NCBI GenBank assembly: GCA_027946365.1
Contig: JAPEUQ010000014.1
Location: 62,001-126,000 of the forward strand
DNA: 64,000 nt
Direction: 5' to 3'
Origin: Kalmusia sp. IMI 367209
Taxonomy: Eukaryota > Ascomycota > Dothideomycetes > Pleosporales > Didymosphaeriaceae
Shown: piece by piece, positions 23,120 through 34,921 of the stretch
Position numbering within the stretch: the first letter of the stretch is position 1
Layout of the letters: every line of letters starts with the position of its first letter
Made by a program: the position numbers and the translations under genes
The notes under the pieces: model-generated
What the model was told of the DNA's origin: nothing
Databases searched by the model: none
What the model saw: only the letters and a program-made list of their open reading frames with translations

Positions 23120-23903
23120 GGCAGGAGGCAAGAGTCGCGAGGAGAGATTGAAGGCGTTCGATCGAGGGGTTTTTTTTATTCTGTCAAATCGGTCCGTCTG
23201 AGCGAAAAGCTGGCATCATTTTTGGACGTGTCTTTGCATTTTCGGGGTTTGAGCAAGCAATACGGCGTTTGGATTAGTTGCATGAATTCTATCATCTTTC
23301 AACTATTTGAGCCGCACCGCCGTGATATCTAGGAGAGCACTGTTTGGTGAGTGAGATATTGGAGCACCAGTACTACCGTCAAACCAAGCATGAGTGATTT
23401 TTACAATTATACGTTCTTCTTGTATTCAACTCAACGTACATCTATGCAAAGTCGATACAATGGACCGTCACAGACCCGGTCGCTCAATCGCACGGCATCT
23501 CGCTCACTATATGCAGCAACCGTATTTCCACACCAGTCATTCCTTCCACCTCCCCTTCCTTAGAAATCGCCGAATCGTCGAGGCGCTGGAAGACATACGT
23601 GTATGCCGCCGGCCCGCAGTCCAATCGCTACATCCTGGTAATCACTACACACACACGCGCGCCAATCGTGAGACATGGGAAGTATACAAACAGATACGAG
23701 GACGACAATAGAGAAGCCTCGTGGGTATCACCTCGCTAACAGCAACCCGAACCGATATCCGATCCGCCGTAGCCCAAATGAGAAAAAAAGAATACAAAGG
23801 CAAAAACCACCGGTGAATCAAACGCCAAAGCAGAATATATGCGCCCGTTGCAAGTGTACATGGGGGAAAGGTAGACGACGAGATGGTGTGCGCGCGCGCG
23901 CGC
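23120..23903. other. convergent 3' region, no gene
   Basis: 780 bp between two converging genes. It has a T8 run at 23170-23177, several AT-rich stretches suited to 3' ends, and an alternating CG run at about 23889-23900. Nothing else seen. Confidence 0.55.
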
Positions 23904-26378
23904 TCATTCGGGCCGGTCGAGGCTGGCCTTGAGCTTGTGGTCGACGCCCTCCTTCTCGCAGTACTCGCCTAGGAAGCGCAGCCCGAAACGGACGGCTTGG
24001 ATCGGGGTCGTGTCGGATCCGATGGGGAGGAAGTAAGGGCCGTGGTATAGCTTCGTGGCATTGACTTTCTCGGGCACTTTGGCGAGTCGTGTGTCCGACT
24101 CGGCGCCCGACCAAGTTTTGGTGTACAGTCTCTCCAGCTCAGCAGGGGGAAGGGCGGCCCTGGCATCCTGCGTGTGCCGGAGAAGCTTTGTGTAGTGGTC
24201 CGACAAGAGACCTAGGTTCTCTGTGAGCTGGCTATGCTGCTTGGCAAGCTCTGCGTGGGAAAGCTCGTGAGGAGAATCATGAGCTTTGGAGTTCGGAGCG
24301 CGTGGGGCGACGAGAGCGCAGATGTTTGCTGCGATGACAGCGCCAAGGTAGGACCGAAACCCGTCGAGATGTTGGAAATCCTTGGTGAGGCGACCATAGG
24401 AGCTGCAAAGCGGAAGCAAGGTCTTCCATGTGGCCTCCACTCCCGCAGGACGGCCCTGGAGCTGAAGCGACTGGTCTTGAGCATGATAAGCAGCCATGTA
24501 AGACCTAGTGAGCGGGGTCAGTTCAATGTCAACGATTTGTGGGAACATGATACTCACAATATGCACTCAAGGCCAATGACAGCAGCCTGCTTTTGGTCTG
24601 GTTTGGTGAACTTTCCAGCTTTGTCGCGCTCCAGCTTCTGGCCTTCGTGTTTTAATGACCGACCCTGTTGGTTTAACCTCATCGACAACTGCTGAAGTAA
24701 TGAAATATCGGTCTGCTTCTTGCCACTTAGAGGTACAGATGTGGGTGCTTTGGTATCGATATGTTTCGAAGCCGTGGGCGTTGCACCTGACCTCCCAGGA
24801 GTGGAATCGTGACTCTCTGTTGAGTTTGTTCGAAGCATATTGACCGCTTTGAGATCTTTACGTGGCGTTAGTAACGTACCCTGGCCCTTTTGTGCGCTTG
24901 ATTTATTCGATGCGGCTGGAGATGATGCGACCTGCTCCTTCGGGGTAATGGGACGGTCTTGTGTCGATGATGCCCTAGGCCGCTTTGCTGGTGTTGTTTG
25001 GGCGGTGTCATCTTCCATTCGCGGCCGCTTTTCGGCTATTTTGATCGCTGGAATAGGTGCTTTAGGAGTGTTTGCAGACGACTCGGGTCGACGCGCAGCG
25101 ACTTTGGGTATAGGTTTCGGTTTGTGTGCGACGCCTTCGGTTCCTTTAAGTTGCGATTGTGCAGGACGACTCTTTGACTGATCGTCGCGCTCCTTCCTTT
25201 CCGCAGGACCATCTCTTTTTGGTGGCAGGGCGAGAAGCCTCTTAATTGTCTCCCGTGACTTCTTTGTGTACTTGAGCTTGACAATAAGACTTTGTTCAGA
25301 ATCTTCGTCACGAACGGGGGTTTCGTCATTTGATGGATTCCCGTTGAGTGAGACCGACCGCGCGCGAGGGACACTCTTGGAGCCCTCTCCATCTTTGGCG
25401 ACAGCGGGCCTTTTCGAGGCAATAGGTTCAGGAACGTGTAGCCGCTGGCTCTTACGGTCAGACGATGATGTCGAGGTGTTCGAATCCGCACGTTTTCGCT
25501 GGGTGTCTAATCTGTCAAGTTCTGCTTGAATGCTCGCAGGCAGAGTAGGCGAAAGGATGACGGGTAACCCATGCGGATTACTCCACGGCGGTTCGACTGG
25601 TGACAACAGCGGCGGCAGACCGTGAGGAGTGGAGTTAGACGGTCCGGACTTGTCAATGTTGATTTTAGACTCTGCAAATTCGTTCTTTTGGGCAAGTGAA
25701 AGAGATACAGTATGCTTCTCGTCTCGATCCCCACGCTTCTCGGGTAGTACTATTTCGGGAGCAGATCTATAAAGTTGTTAGCAAGAGAATACCGGGAGAT
25801 GGCACGTCATACTTTTTCTGTGGTGCTAAACCATCTTCCTTCATGGTGGAGGTTGTGGCTTGCTTTTCTGATGCCTTCACGCCGTTGGTCTGAAGAAGGC
25901 TGGGCTTGGTAGGCTGCAGAGCCGGCGACTCCTTCTTCGAGCCAGGCGTAATGACGCCGTTGGCTTGTTTTGACTTATAGTCAGAAAGACTGATTTTCTT
26001 TTTCGGGCCTTGGCTGGCGATGTTCGACACCAGAGACTTTGGTCGGGGTGGCTCAGGTTCGTCTTCCTCTCCAGGTTGCAGTACGAAGCAGTCTTGATAC
26101 GGCTCGCGGAAGAGAAAGGTACGGTACTGGAGAGACTCTTCTTCGTTTTTGAATAGGTGACCTAGCATCCAAGCACGCGCCTCGTGTGAGGAATGATATC
26201 TGTACGGATGGAGGGAGGGCGTCGAGAGGATGTACGGCGCGCGAGGTACGGCATCCTTGATGCGTTTGAAGATGTGATCTAGCTGGTCGAGGTCGTCCTG
26301 ATCTTCATCTGACAGTTGCTTGCGCTTTAAGCCTGTGGTCGGTACCGATTGCTCCGACGGGCGTTCCGAGCCAGTCAT
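23904..26378 (-). CDS. large disordered nuclear-type protein with helical C-terminus, unknown function
   Basis: Three exons on the minus strand (25813-26378, 24558-25766, 23904-24504; introns 46 and 53 bp) encode 791 residues from the ATG at 26378 (MTGSERPSEQ). The N-terminal ~140 residues look folded (DLDQLDHIFKRIKDAVPRAP, HEARAWMLGHLFKNEEES). KKKISLSDYKSK follows, then a long Ser/Pro/Lys-rich region holding LIVKLKYTKKSRETIKRLL and RSLKHEGQKLERDKAGKF. The C-terminal ~200 residues are helical (WKTLLPLCSSYGRLTKDFQ, FRSYLGAVIAANICALVA). The pattern of short conserved-looking motifs in disorder suggests a chromatin or transcription scaffold, but I do not recognise it. The frame remains open and coding-like upstream of the chosen ATG to about 26548, so an upstream exon is possible. 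Confidence 0.75.
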
Positions 26379-27571
26379 TGTGAAGACGCGGTCGCGTGTG
26401 AGCGTGCGGGCGGCGCTGGAGGCGCTGATACCTGCCTCAAAGGGCGTGCCAAACAACGGCAAATATGGTGGTAAGAAGTAAGAAGGGGCCGGGAGAACAT
26501 AAAGTTCGTCTTGCGTAGGCGGGGGGTTGAAAAAGTTGGGTGGGGTCTAGCAGTGAAACGTTCGAGGGCCGTCGCGGTGAAGAGTAGGTACGGCCGCAGG
26601 CGCGCGCGGGTGATAGGTGACGAACGAAACAATTGAAATCTGAATAGCAAGATTAGAATAACAGTCGTATGGCGCTGGTGTTGTTGGAGCGCATCGCGCT
26701 AGACATACTGAGTATACGTCGGGGCGTCAGTGCTACCTCAGCCTCTGGCCCGCGAAAGGTGATCTGAGGCCCAGCAGTCGACCATTCCGAGCCGCTCGAG
26801 ATGCACGATGCCGGCGCAGTGAGCGGGAGCAAAAGCGAATATGGCGGCGGCCTACGCGCAAGTGTGAGAAGGTGCTGCAGTCGGTGACGATGGAGATGGA
26901 GATCCTTGGCATATCCGCTGCTAGGCCTGCTTTGATTGGTTGTCGCATTGCTCACGCTCAGCTCTCTAATCGTATTTTTGCGCGCTTGGCTTTTACATTG
27001 CTTGGGATTTTACAGGATCTTCACTTTTGTAGAGACATTGAAATAATGCTGCCTTGATCCATAAACAAATCGTGGGCTTCGAAGTCCCTCTGATGGCTGG
27101 CGTGCCTGGCACCCGCCTAGCGACATCCCACGCCGGCCCGCAGCGATCGACCCCGTACCCTGGTTACTCGCTTGCTCCTCTCGTTGCATCACAGGCGGAG
27201 CGCGACACGTACACTAGCAAGCTTGCAAGCTACATCCCATAGGCGAGGTTTTGGAAACCACAGCGTCTATCTTAATGAATCTCCAAATGCCTGGTCTAAT
27301 CCTGTAAGACGGGAGGGTTCATTTGTAGAAAAAAAAAAGGTCTATGTAGGCTAGGCGTGGGTTGTGTCGGTTTTGGATATGAAGTATAAATGCGGCATCG
27401 TAAAAGTACCTATACATAATTCTTTGTAAACACACGGTATGCTCGTCAATCACTATAATGTACCCAGCTTAGTCCGTCAATCATACATCATTTGAGCGTC
27501 AGTCAGTTGCTAAATGTCATAAGCAAAGGTTTGCTTTCATCAATAACCAAGTTATCCTTGTCTGACTGTTT
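26379..27571. other. intergenic, possible upstream exon of the preceding gene
   Basis: About 1.2 kb. On the minus strand the stretch 26379-26548 continues the frame of the 791-residue protein with coding-like content (PPNFFNPPPTQDELYVLP). A second coding-like frame without an in-frame ATG covers about 26653-26980 (SSGSEWSTAGPQITFRGPEA). I could not join them with a good phase. The rest (27000-27570) is AT-richer and empty. Confidence 0.4.
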
Positions 27572-29089
27572 TCATAACTCTTCATCATCTGTCTCACCAT
27601 CCTCGCCGCCTGTAGGAGGTGGTGGCTGTCGTGGCGCGGGTTTGCTCCGTGTTGCTGGCCTCCCAAAGGGTAATTCACGTCGCGGGGGTGGTAGTCCTAC
27701 GTCCTCTTCAGGCGCGGCAGTCGACTTCGAAGACTGCACCGTCGCGGACTCAGAGCGAGCTACCTGAGAAGACTTTCCCCGTGCTGTACGTGCTGGAACT
27801 TTGGTACTATGTTCATCCTCATCTTCATCTTCTGTTTCGGTATCTGAGGCGCGGTCTGGAGTTGCAGCTCCTGCATCAGATTCATCGTCTTGCTCTTCTA
27901 CTTTGGCCTGATCAATCTCCATTTGATCCGCATCTGACAATTGCTCGGGCTCGGGCTCGGGCTCCGGTTCTGGTTCTGGTTCTGGAGCTTTTGCTTTTCG
28001 TTTCGATGTACGAGATGCGGCTGCCTTTCGCGGCTTTGTCTCTTCCCTGGACGCTTGCACAGTTGCAGCTACACCGATGATGTTAGCAGATAGATATTGT
28101 CCAAGTCTATACCGAGAACTTACCACTATTTTGATCCACCTTTGCGCTGGCCAATAGCCGGTTCTGATCTCGAATCTTCCTCTTCTTTTCATTGAGAAGC
28201 TCCATGAACTGCTGTAGCATGGCATCCTCCGTTTCATTTTTGGTCCTGATGAAGTCGTCTAGCTGCGCGTTTAACTTTGCTATGATATCTTCTTCGCTAT
28301 TTGCTCGAGCCTTTGAAGCCGCCAGCTCTTGTAAGGTATGCGTGTGTGCCTGCGCTGATGCTTGGGCCCACTCAAAAGGGTTAAACCTATGGTAAAACCG
28401 TATATTAGCATGGCCTTTGAATAGAGTTTCGATTCTCGCAGCCCCTCAAATGCACGTGCGCCGCTTTACTTGCGTCTGCTGTCCATAGAGTTTGTCCACC
28501 TGACCACAATCCAATCAAGTGGAGACGGGCAGCTCTGACGACCTTGCTGAGGATCGACAGGCTCAACTTACTCGAACTCGTCATCCTTAGGAAGCAAGAT
28601 CTCCCCCAGATTCACCTGTGGTACATTAGCCCAGTCCGAAAACCGGGAACAGGCCACGGCCGGAGGGGGTTCTGGTGCTTGTGACTTACCTTGATACCCT
28701 TGACGTCTTGTTGGATGGTAATCTCGATGTTATCGCCCTTTAGCGCGTACACCATCCGCACGTTTTCCAACAGCCTGGCATTCTCGCCTTCAGCCTGTTT
28801 TTGCAAAAGGAAATGACACAGGACCTCTTCCCAGTCGTCAGGCGTACCCTTGAACTTGCGCTGCAATTGTGGGATATTGCCGTGACTGACTATAATTAAC
28901 GCGTCAAAGAAGGAACGAGATGACATCAATATACACGGCCATCTTACTTTTAGCGACGTAAGGGCTTTCGCCTTCGCAGCCAACGAGCCGGACGTCTAGT
29001 GGGCGTGAGCCTTCCTGCTGCACCTCGACCACTACGACCTCGCCTTTGCCGGCGGCGGGCTCGACGGGCACGATGTAGCGGCCCCGCAT
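27572..29089 (-). CDS. Lif1/XRCC4-like non-homologous end-joining factor
   Basis: Five exons (28948-29089, 28690-28889, 28572-28615, 28124-28386, 27572-28068) encode 381 residues; introns are 58, 74, 185 and 55 bp. The N-terminal ~130 residues form the XRCC4 head: MRGRYIVPVEP, then GCEGESPYVAK, DDWEEVLCHFLLQ and ITIQQDVKGIKVNLGEILLP. FNPFEWAQ leads into a long coiled coil (about 137-215) ending FMELLNEKKRKIRDQNRLL, the fungal Lif1 stalk that dimerises and holds DNA ligase IV. The tail is disordered and acidic, with an (EP) repeat and nuclear-type basic motifs (SKRKAKAPEP). It acts in nuclear double-strand-break repair with Lig4 and Ku. The architecture and the NEKKRKIRDQNRLL run make the family assignment strong. 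All splice joins preserve phase. Confidence 0.88.
27944..27988 (-). repeat. hexanucleotide repeat coding a Glu-Pro run in Lif1
   Basis: On the minus strand the Lif1 tail has about seven Glu-Pro dipeptides in a row, coded by an imperfect 6-bp repeat (CTCGGG / CTCCGG / TTCTGG on the plus strand). The repeat is in frame and may vary in length between strains. Confidence 0.8.
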
Positions 29090-29741
29090 CGTGACGAGCC
29101 GTGGCCGCGTGAAGCAGGTGTGTAAGTTTGAAACCTGGTGGCTCGGGCAGGATAGCCAGGCGTGGCTAATGATGGTGTGGCGCGGATAGTCAAACCTGAT
29201 ACACACCCTTGGCAGCGTCGGGGGATGCCTGTAGTAGTGAACGGAACTAAGAGCGAGCGCGGTGGAAGGGCGGGCTGAGCACCGAGGGTTTCAGGCGCGG
29301 TAGGAGGTGAACGAAACAGGTCAGACGAAAGGTGACGGGCAAAGTTTATATGCCACCACAACAGAGGCGGCGCGGCGTGTTAGGCGAGCTGTTGCCTTGC
29401 AGGCACGAAGCTACTTATACGTGTGTAGGTAGGCGGCCGCAAAGCAGGTCCCGGTCTCTCCATCGGTCTCTCTGCGTTCGACATATGTTGGTTGCATATA
29501 GGGTCTGGCCGTTGCAAGTCGATCTGCTGCAAGCCAGGTGTTCTTGCGTGCGCGCAGTCGCACTGGTGCACGCGACGCGTATGCACTGACCATCCGGCGG
29601 CTCGGGCGCTCCTTCTCTGACCGCCTGGCCGCTCCTGCCGCCAAGCCAACTCGCTAACAGGGTCTACCACTTCCCAGCCATCGCAGCTTCCTGCATCACG
29701 ACTTCACACCGCACACACACACCACCTGCACCCCCACCGGA
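29090..29741. promoter_or_regulatory. divergent promoter region, Lif1 (-) / Byr4 (+)
   Basis: 652 bp between two divergent starts. CT- and CA-rich leader sequence (ACACACACACCACC at about 29713-29726) immediately precedes the Byr4 ATG. Open frames here are short and overlap on both strands, so I treat them as chance. Confidence 0.5.
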
Positions 29742-32389
29742 ATGGCTGCGAAGGGCTCCTTCGCCCAGCGCATGGCCGCAATGGCGTCGGCCGTCGAGAG
29801 CTGGGACGATGACGGCGACTTCGACGGCTCCGGCGACCTGTTCACACACTCCATGTCCACAATTCAGTCCATGTCTTCTCGCGTGTCAGTTCGGTCGGAA
29901 TCCAACACCGGCGACGACGACTGGCAGGTCCTCCTCACCCCCAACGATGAACACTCCACCATGAATGCGATATCTTCCGCAAAACAAGCCGGCATCCCGA
30001 TACCTACCAGCGTGCCGTCGTCGGCGCTCCTCGGCGGCGCAATAAAGCGGCTGGGGAAGAAGAAATCCAGCCGGAAAATTGCCGTTGATGACGACTGGGG
30101 CAACGACCTTGAGCTGCCTACCGATTCAGGCGAGGGATTGAAATTGAAAGCACCGATGCCGCGCACGCCTGCAGATGACAACGACGACTTCGACGATTGG
30201 GGCGAGGGTAGCTTGGGCATCCGCTTTGCGGGGACCAGACGAGAAGGTCGTGGTGCGCGGAGCTCCTCTGTATCTGCCATGAGCCCCAGCATGGGAAGTA
30301 TCATGACACTCGAGAGCGAAGATGATGATCTAAATGGCCTTGTGCTGCCCAATGAGCCGCTCGACTTCAACGCCCGCTTGGAGAAGCTCAAGAAAAATGA
30401 TCTACCTACTCCGGATGCCTCCCCTGTGTTCGCACTGCAGAAGCGAGCACCACCGCCTACCTCGGCACCATCATTAGCCCCTCCGGTCGAATTCACATCA
30501 TCTCCCGGCCCCGCATGGTCATCGCCATCACCGTTTGACTGCGAACCCGCCCCGGCACCCACACCGGCTCCTGCGCCTAAGCTCAAGGGCGTCGAAGATG
30601 AGGACGATTTTCTGGATGGCCTCGACATTGGCGGAGTAGACGTCCTTGATACGAAGAAGCTTACTTTGAATCGCAATGTTCTCGTCAAGAAGCCACCCCC
30701 GAAAGTTGCTGTGCCACCAGCAGCCCGTCCCGCCACAACGCTAACATTTACCGATAAACCTGAAAAGCCCTCGCTGTCGAAGATCCCGAGACCTCTTTCG
30801 ATTAGCAGCCGCTCACGCCTCACGCCTGTCTACGAGTCAGGCGCTCCGCAAAGCGGACAGAACCGACCGATGCCCACCACTACTAGCGCCCAATTTCTTC
30901 GAGCCAAACGTTCCGCGCCTTTGCTACGCAACAACCACGGTCATCAAGCACGATCATCTGTCCCATTCCTCCCTGCAGGCAATTCGACAGCCCAGTCTCA
31001 TCATGTTATGGCCAAACCACCATCGCATGGGCACTTACGTAGGGATTCGGATCCACGTCGGCCTCAATCTCCCTCTATGAGGCCGTTCTCGCGTATGTCT
31101 ACTGCAACTCCGATAGATACGCCAAGCCGAAATGGCATGCGAAAGGAACTAGCTCCTTCTGCTCTTGCACGCCAACCTCAGAAGATAACGTTGCCTAAGG
31201 GGCGAAAGCGCAATTTTGGGGATGGAACCGAACTGGAAGTTTTCGATGACCTACCAACTTCTGCGACCAAAGAAAAGCAGTTCGAGAAAGTTCCACGAAA
31301 TGTTCCCAGCAACAAGACTTTGCGGCAGCAACCTAGTAACTCTCGTCTCCCTATGCCCGACCGGATGGCCACTCCCATGCCGCAAACTCCTCGAAGTCCG
31401 ACGAAGGTGGATAGTACTCCACGATTTGCTCGGGATACTGCGGCAAGCCGAAATGCACGTGAGCAACGTTTGGCTGGTATCCGGGCGCGAGGAGAAGGTC
31501 CGATTGCCCCAACACAGATCAACTGGAAAGTGCATGTAGCGGCTAAGAGCCCTCATACTAGTCCAACCACTCATAGAAAGAGGGGCTCTGGGCAGAAGCC
31601 ACAGTTGATACGAGGCTTGTTTGAACCATATGCGAAGAGTAAGATCCATGAAACTCAAGTTCTTTACCCCCATGCTGACCTGTCTTAGCTGAAAAAGGTA
31701 TGGTGTATAATCCGACCATGCAACGCTGGGAAGGAAATGAGGAAGCCCTCGCTCCCTTTACTCATCCCAACGGATCATCGGCCACCCTAGATCTCACCAC
31801 AGTGAGCACTCCGACCTTTGCGCCGCCGAACAATGCCTTCGGTCATCCGCATGAACGCTCGCATTCGATATCCCATACTGCATTATCGCAGATCCAGCAA
31901 AAGAACGTATCTTCACGTGCCGTGAAAGTCGCTCCACGACCAGCACCCTCACCACCACGTCCTGCACTGATATCACAGAAGACCATGCCCCGCAGTGTCC
32001 AGTATGAAGGCCGTATGGTCTTTGACCCTGTCAAGATGACCTGGCTTAAAGCACCTCGTGTATCCGATGATCCTCGCTCTCCTTCGGTCGATATGGATGA
32101 CGAGGAAGACCCTTTTGCCGGGCTTGAAGACCTGAAGGACAACGAGAGCGTTGCTGGGCCCGGTGGCAGTGGCCATGGTACCCCTGGCGTCGAAGACCCC
32201 TCTTTCGTCGGGGAAGAATTTGATCTTGGACCCAGCTTTATACGAAGACAGCGAGAAGAAGAGACCATCTGGCGACGCAAAACAGAAGCCTGGGTCGGCA
32301 CCATGCGCGACAACGGAGATCACAAGCACGGCTGGCGGTGGGCGATACGAAGTTTCGCTACGAGCGCATCAGCAGCACAAGGGAGGTAG
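29742..32389 (+). CDS. Byr4/Bfa1-like regulator of septation (SIN/MEN GAP scaffold)
   Basis: Two exons (29742-31638, 31689-32389; intron 50 bp) encode 865 residues. It opens with MAAKGSFAQRMAAMASAVES and a WDDDGDF motif, then DDDWGNDLELP and DDFDDWGEG acidic-aromatic repeats typical of Byr4/Bfa1. A long Pro/Ser-rich middle carries many SP/TP sites. The C-terminal part holds two related segments, GMVYNPTMQRWEGNE and GRMVFDPVKMTWLKAPR, as seen in the Byr4 family. Byr4/Bfa1 with Cdc16/Bub2 forms a two-part GAP for the Spg1/Tem1 GTPase at the spindle-pole body, holding back septation until mitosis is done. The second exon restores the frame across KTEKGMVYNP. The family call rests on these motifs and the overall layout. 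Confidence 0.85.
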
Positions 32390-32915
32390 TGGGGTACCCT
32401 TATTGATGATTGACATGTCTTGAAGCATGTATTGGATACGCATTGCATTGTACAGTCATGAGTTACGACCGCATTGGAGACGGGGTCCTGGCGCATAATT
32501 GGCGATCAGCTAAAAGCTACGTGGGCGTACAGATCGTCTTTTTAGAAGATATCCTGAGTGTAATGACGGGTGCCATGGATGGCACCTCACTCTAGCGATG
32601 CGATATGATTTATGACCTTTTGGATACACGAGTGGAGCACTCGTTGCTCCGGTTAGAAATGACGATTTCTTGGTTTGATGATTTCTTCTTCGGCGTTTTT
32701 GGATACTTGTCTTTCCGGCCATGTTGCTAATTATAATATCAGGAATCATACGACTGGAAAGCATTTATGTAATTCTAATAGTGATTGTGCCTGCTGCCTG
32801 CTTAAAAGTGTTGTTGCTGTTGCCTGCTAATGTTGAGACGCGATTGGTGGAGGGACAAGTAGTGGGGTACAAAACCTTCGACCTCAAGCTGTTTACCTTC
32901 TTCACCACAATAAAC
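32390..32915. other. intergenic, WD40 gene promoter
   Basis: 526 bp, AT-rich, between two genes on the plus strand. No coding content recognised. Confidence 0.5.
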
Positions 32916-34206
32916 ATGTCGCGCTCTACCGACCCAGGTCACTTCTTCCAAACTGAGTTTGTCCCAACCTTCCTGTGAGTAAAACAGCCAGCTAATAGCG
33001 TCCCAAAGTTCCTCATTGAGTGAGACCGCACGCAAAACCTCAAAGTCCAAAAACAACAAGGGCAATCCCGTCAAGTTACCCTCCAAGATTCTCGCCGTCG
33101 CCGCAGACCCGCATGACCACGCGCTGATCTATGTCGCGGAAGCGGCGGGAACTATAAAGAAGCTCAACCCTGAAGTCGGTCAGATATCTATCATTGAGTT
33201 TCCACTAGCCCTCTCCACGCGTTATCCTGCAGAGCCACGAGTCAGCTGCTAATAGTGTACCGAACAGGCTGGTGATGTTGTCGCTACGTATACGGGCCCC
33301 GTCGCGCCGCTTACCTCGGTCGCTGTTTCGTCCAGGTCGGATACAGTGTTTGCAGGGTGTTGGGACAAGTCCGTTTGGAGTTGGGATCGCAAGACGAGGA
33401 AGGTGGGACGGCGGTTTCAGGGCCACGCCGATTTCGTGAAGGCGGTGCTGGTGTTCACGCTACAAGGGAGGGAACTCTTGGTTTCTGGATCTGCGGACGC
33501 AACCATCATCCTGTGGGATGTTGCAAGCGGGGAGAAACTGCATACATTGAAGGGACATACAAGGGGGGTTTTGGCGCTTGCGCTAGACCCGGCGGAATAT
33601 GATTCTGCCAAGGAGGCAGTGTTGCTCTTCAGCGCGGGAAGTGATCGCGAGATCAGGAGGTGGAGGGTGGGAGTAGGGGCTGCTGCTGAGGTGAAAGATG
33701 CGTCGGGGCCAATTTTAGTACATGAGACGAGCGTTGATGCGGTTCACTTCGACTCCGATGGCGACATGTGGACTGCGTCTGCAGATAAGACTGCAAAGTG
33801 TCTGTCTAGATCGAGGAATTGGGACGAAGATTCGCAGTTTGAACACCCCGACTACGTGCGCGACGTTGCGGTTGATGAAGACGGGGGCTGGGTCGTAACA
33901 GCTTGCAGAGATGAGGAGGTCCGGGTTTGGGAGAAGGGTAGTGGCAAGCTACATCACATCTTCTCAGGTCACTTCGAAGAGGTCACTGCGTTGGTGTTGT
34001 TGGAAGGGCAGAAGGTGATCAGCGTCAGCATTGATGGGACGGTTAGGACGTGGAGCCTGAAAGCGAAGGATCTAGCTGCGGCGATTAAAGAAGCGGAAGA
34101 TGAGAAGGCAGGGAAAGTGGAGGAGAAGGTCGAAGAGAACAAGTTTGGAGTGCTGACGGAGGATGAAGAAGCTGAGCTTGCGGCGCTGATGGACGAGAGC
34201 GAGTGA
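32916..34206 (+). CDS. WD40-repeat protein
   Basis: Starts MSRSTDPGHFFQTEF at 32916. Exons are 32916-32974, then 33009 or 33021 to 33174, then 33268-34206, giving 387 or 383 residues. About five to seven WD40 blades can be read: CWDKSVWSWDRKTRKV, LVSGSADATIILWDVASGEK, SAGSDREIRRWRVG, WTASADKTAKCLSRS, VTACRDEEVRVWEKGS, SVSIDGTVRTWSLK. The C-terminus is a charged coil (EDEKAGKVEEKVEENKFG) ending in acidic residues. WD40 propellers are scaffolds; I cannot place the complex. Two oddities: intron 1 is either 34 bp (AAG acceptor) or 46 bp (GAG acceptor), and intron 2 needs the weak donor GTCGGT at 33175 to join in phase (LNPE to AGDVVATYTG). The rest of the frame is clean. Confidence 0.8.
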
Positions 34207-34921
34207 TAAGAACTCGAGGCTCTAGTATAGACGCTCGATTCACAGCTCCTCATGTCTGCGCTCCAACTCAGAAAAGGTCCTGTACCCATATCCATTCATC
34301 ATAGATGACCACTTCCTCAGTCTTTAATCGAATTGGATATATGCATCGTCATTGAACGTCGTGTTACTTGCATTATCTTCGCTGAGCCGCGAGATTTATA
34401 TGGTCTCAGGCAAACATTGAAATCCATACTCTCAAAGACTTAGATATACAGTTTGGAGTACTCAAATGAAGTACAAACTGTACCTAGCGTCAAAGAAATC
34501 GCTTCAGTTGTAATGAGAAAACTCTGTGAGAAAATGCCGAAACAGCTCAATGAGAAGTTATGCCGGAGATGATGCAAGCTAAAACTCTTGCACTTAATCA
34601 GAAGTCCTTAACCGAATGATACGTAATTTGATAGCATTATGCATGTTGGAGACTACGACGGCCATATACAGACATTTCGACGGTGGCCGAGGCTCACCAA
34701 GCTTGGCGAATCAATTCCCCGCAACCTCCGCATACCCCAGTCGTTCGTTCCTCTACGGTACGACCAAGCTCCTGCGAGTCATCACCATGCTGGAACCGAA
34801 ATACCAACAAAGACCTCGTGACACCGGGCCCTGCCATTCTTTGACATTGTATTCGAATTGCTGAAGCCCCTTCAATTGAACGTCTCTTGCTTTGCAGTCA
34901 CGCCATTCGAATACCCCAGCC
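34207..34921. other. intergenic, no gene recognised
   Basis: 715 bp upstream of the acyl-CoA dehydrogenase, AT-rich in its first half. Short frames only; nothing recognised. Confidence 0.55.

Noticed and set aside
22319..23131. 270-codon minus-strand frame inside the GABA transaminase
   Set aside because: Antisense shadow; the plus-strand protein is unmistakable.
25485..25500. tRNA B-box-like GTTCGAATCC
   Set aside because: Lies inside a coding exon and there is no A-box or acceptor stem around it.
29864..30823. 319-codon minus-strand frame inside Byr4
   Set aside because: Antisense shadow of a Ser/Pro-rich coding region; the plus strand carries the family motifs.
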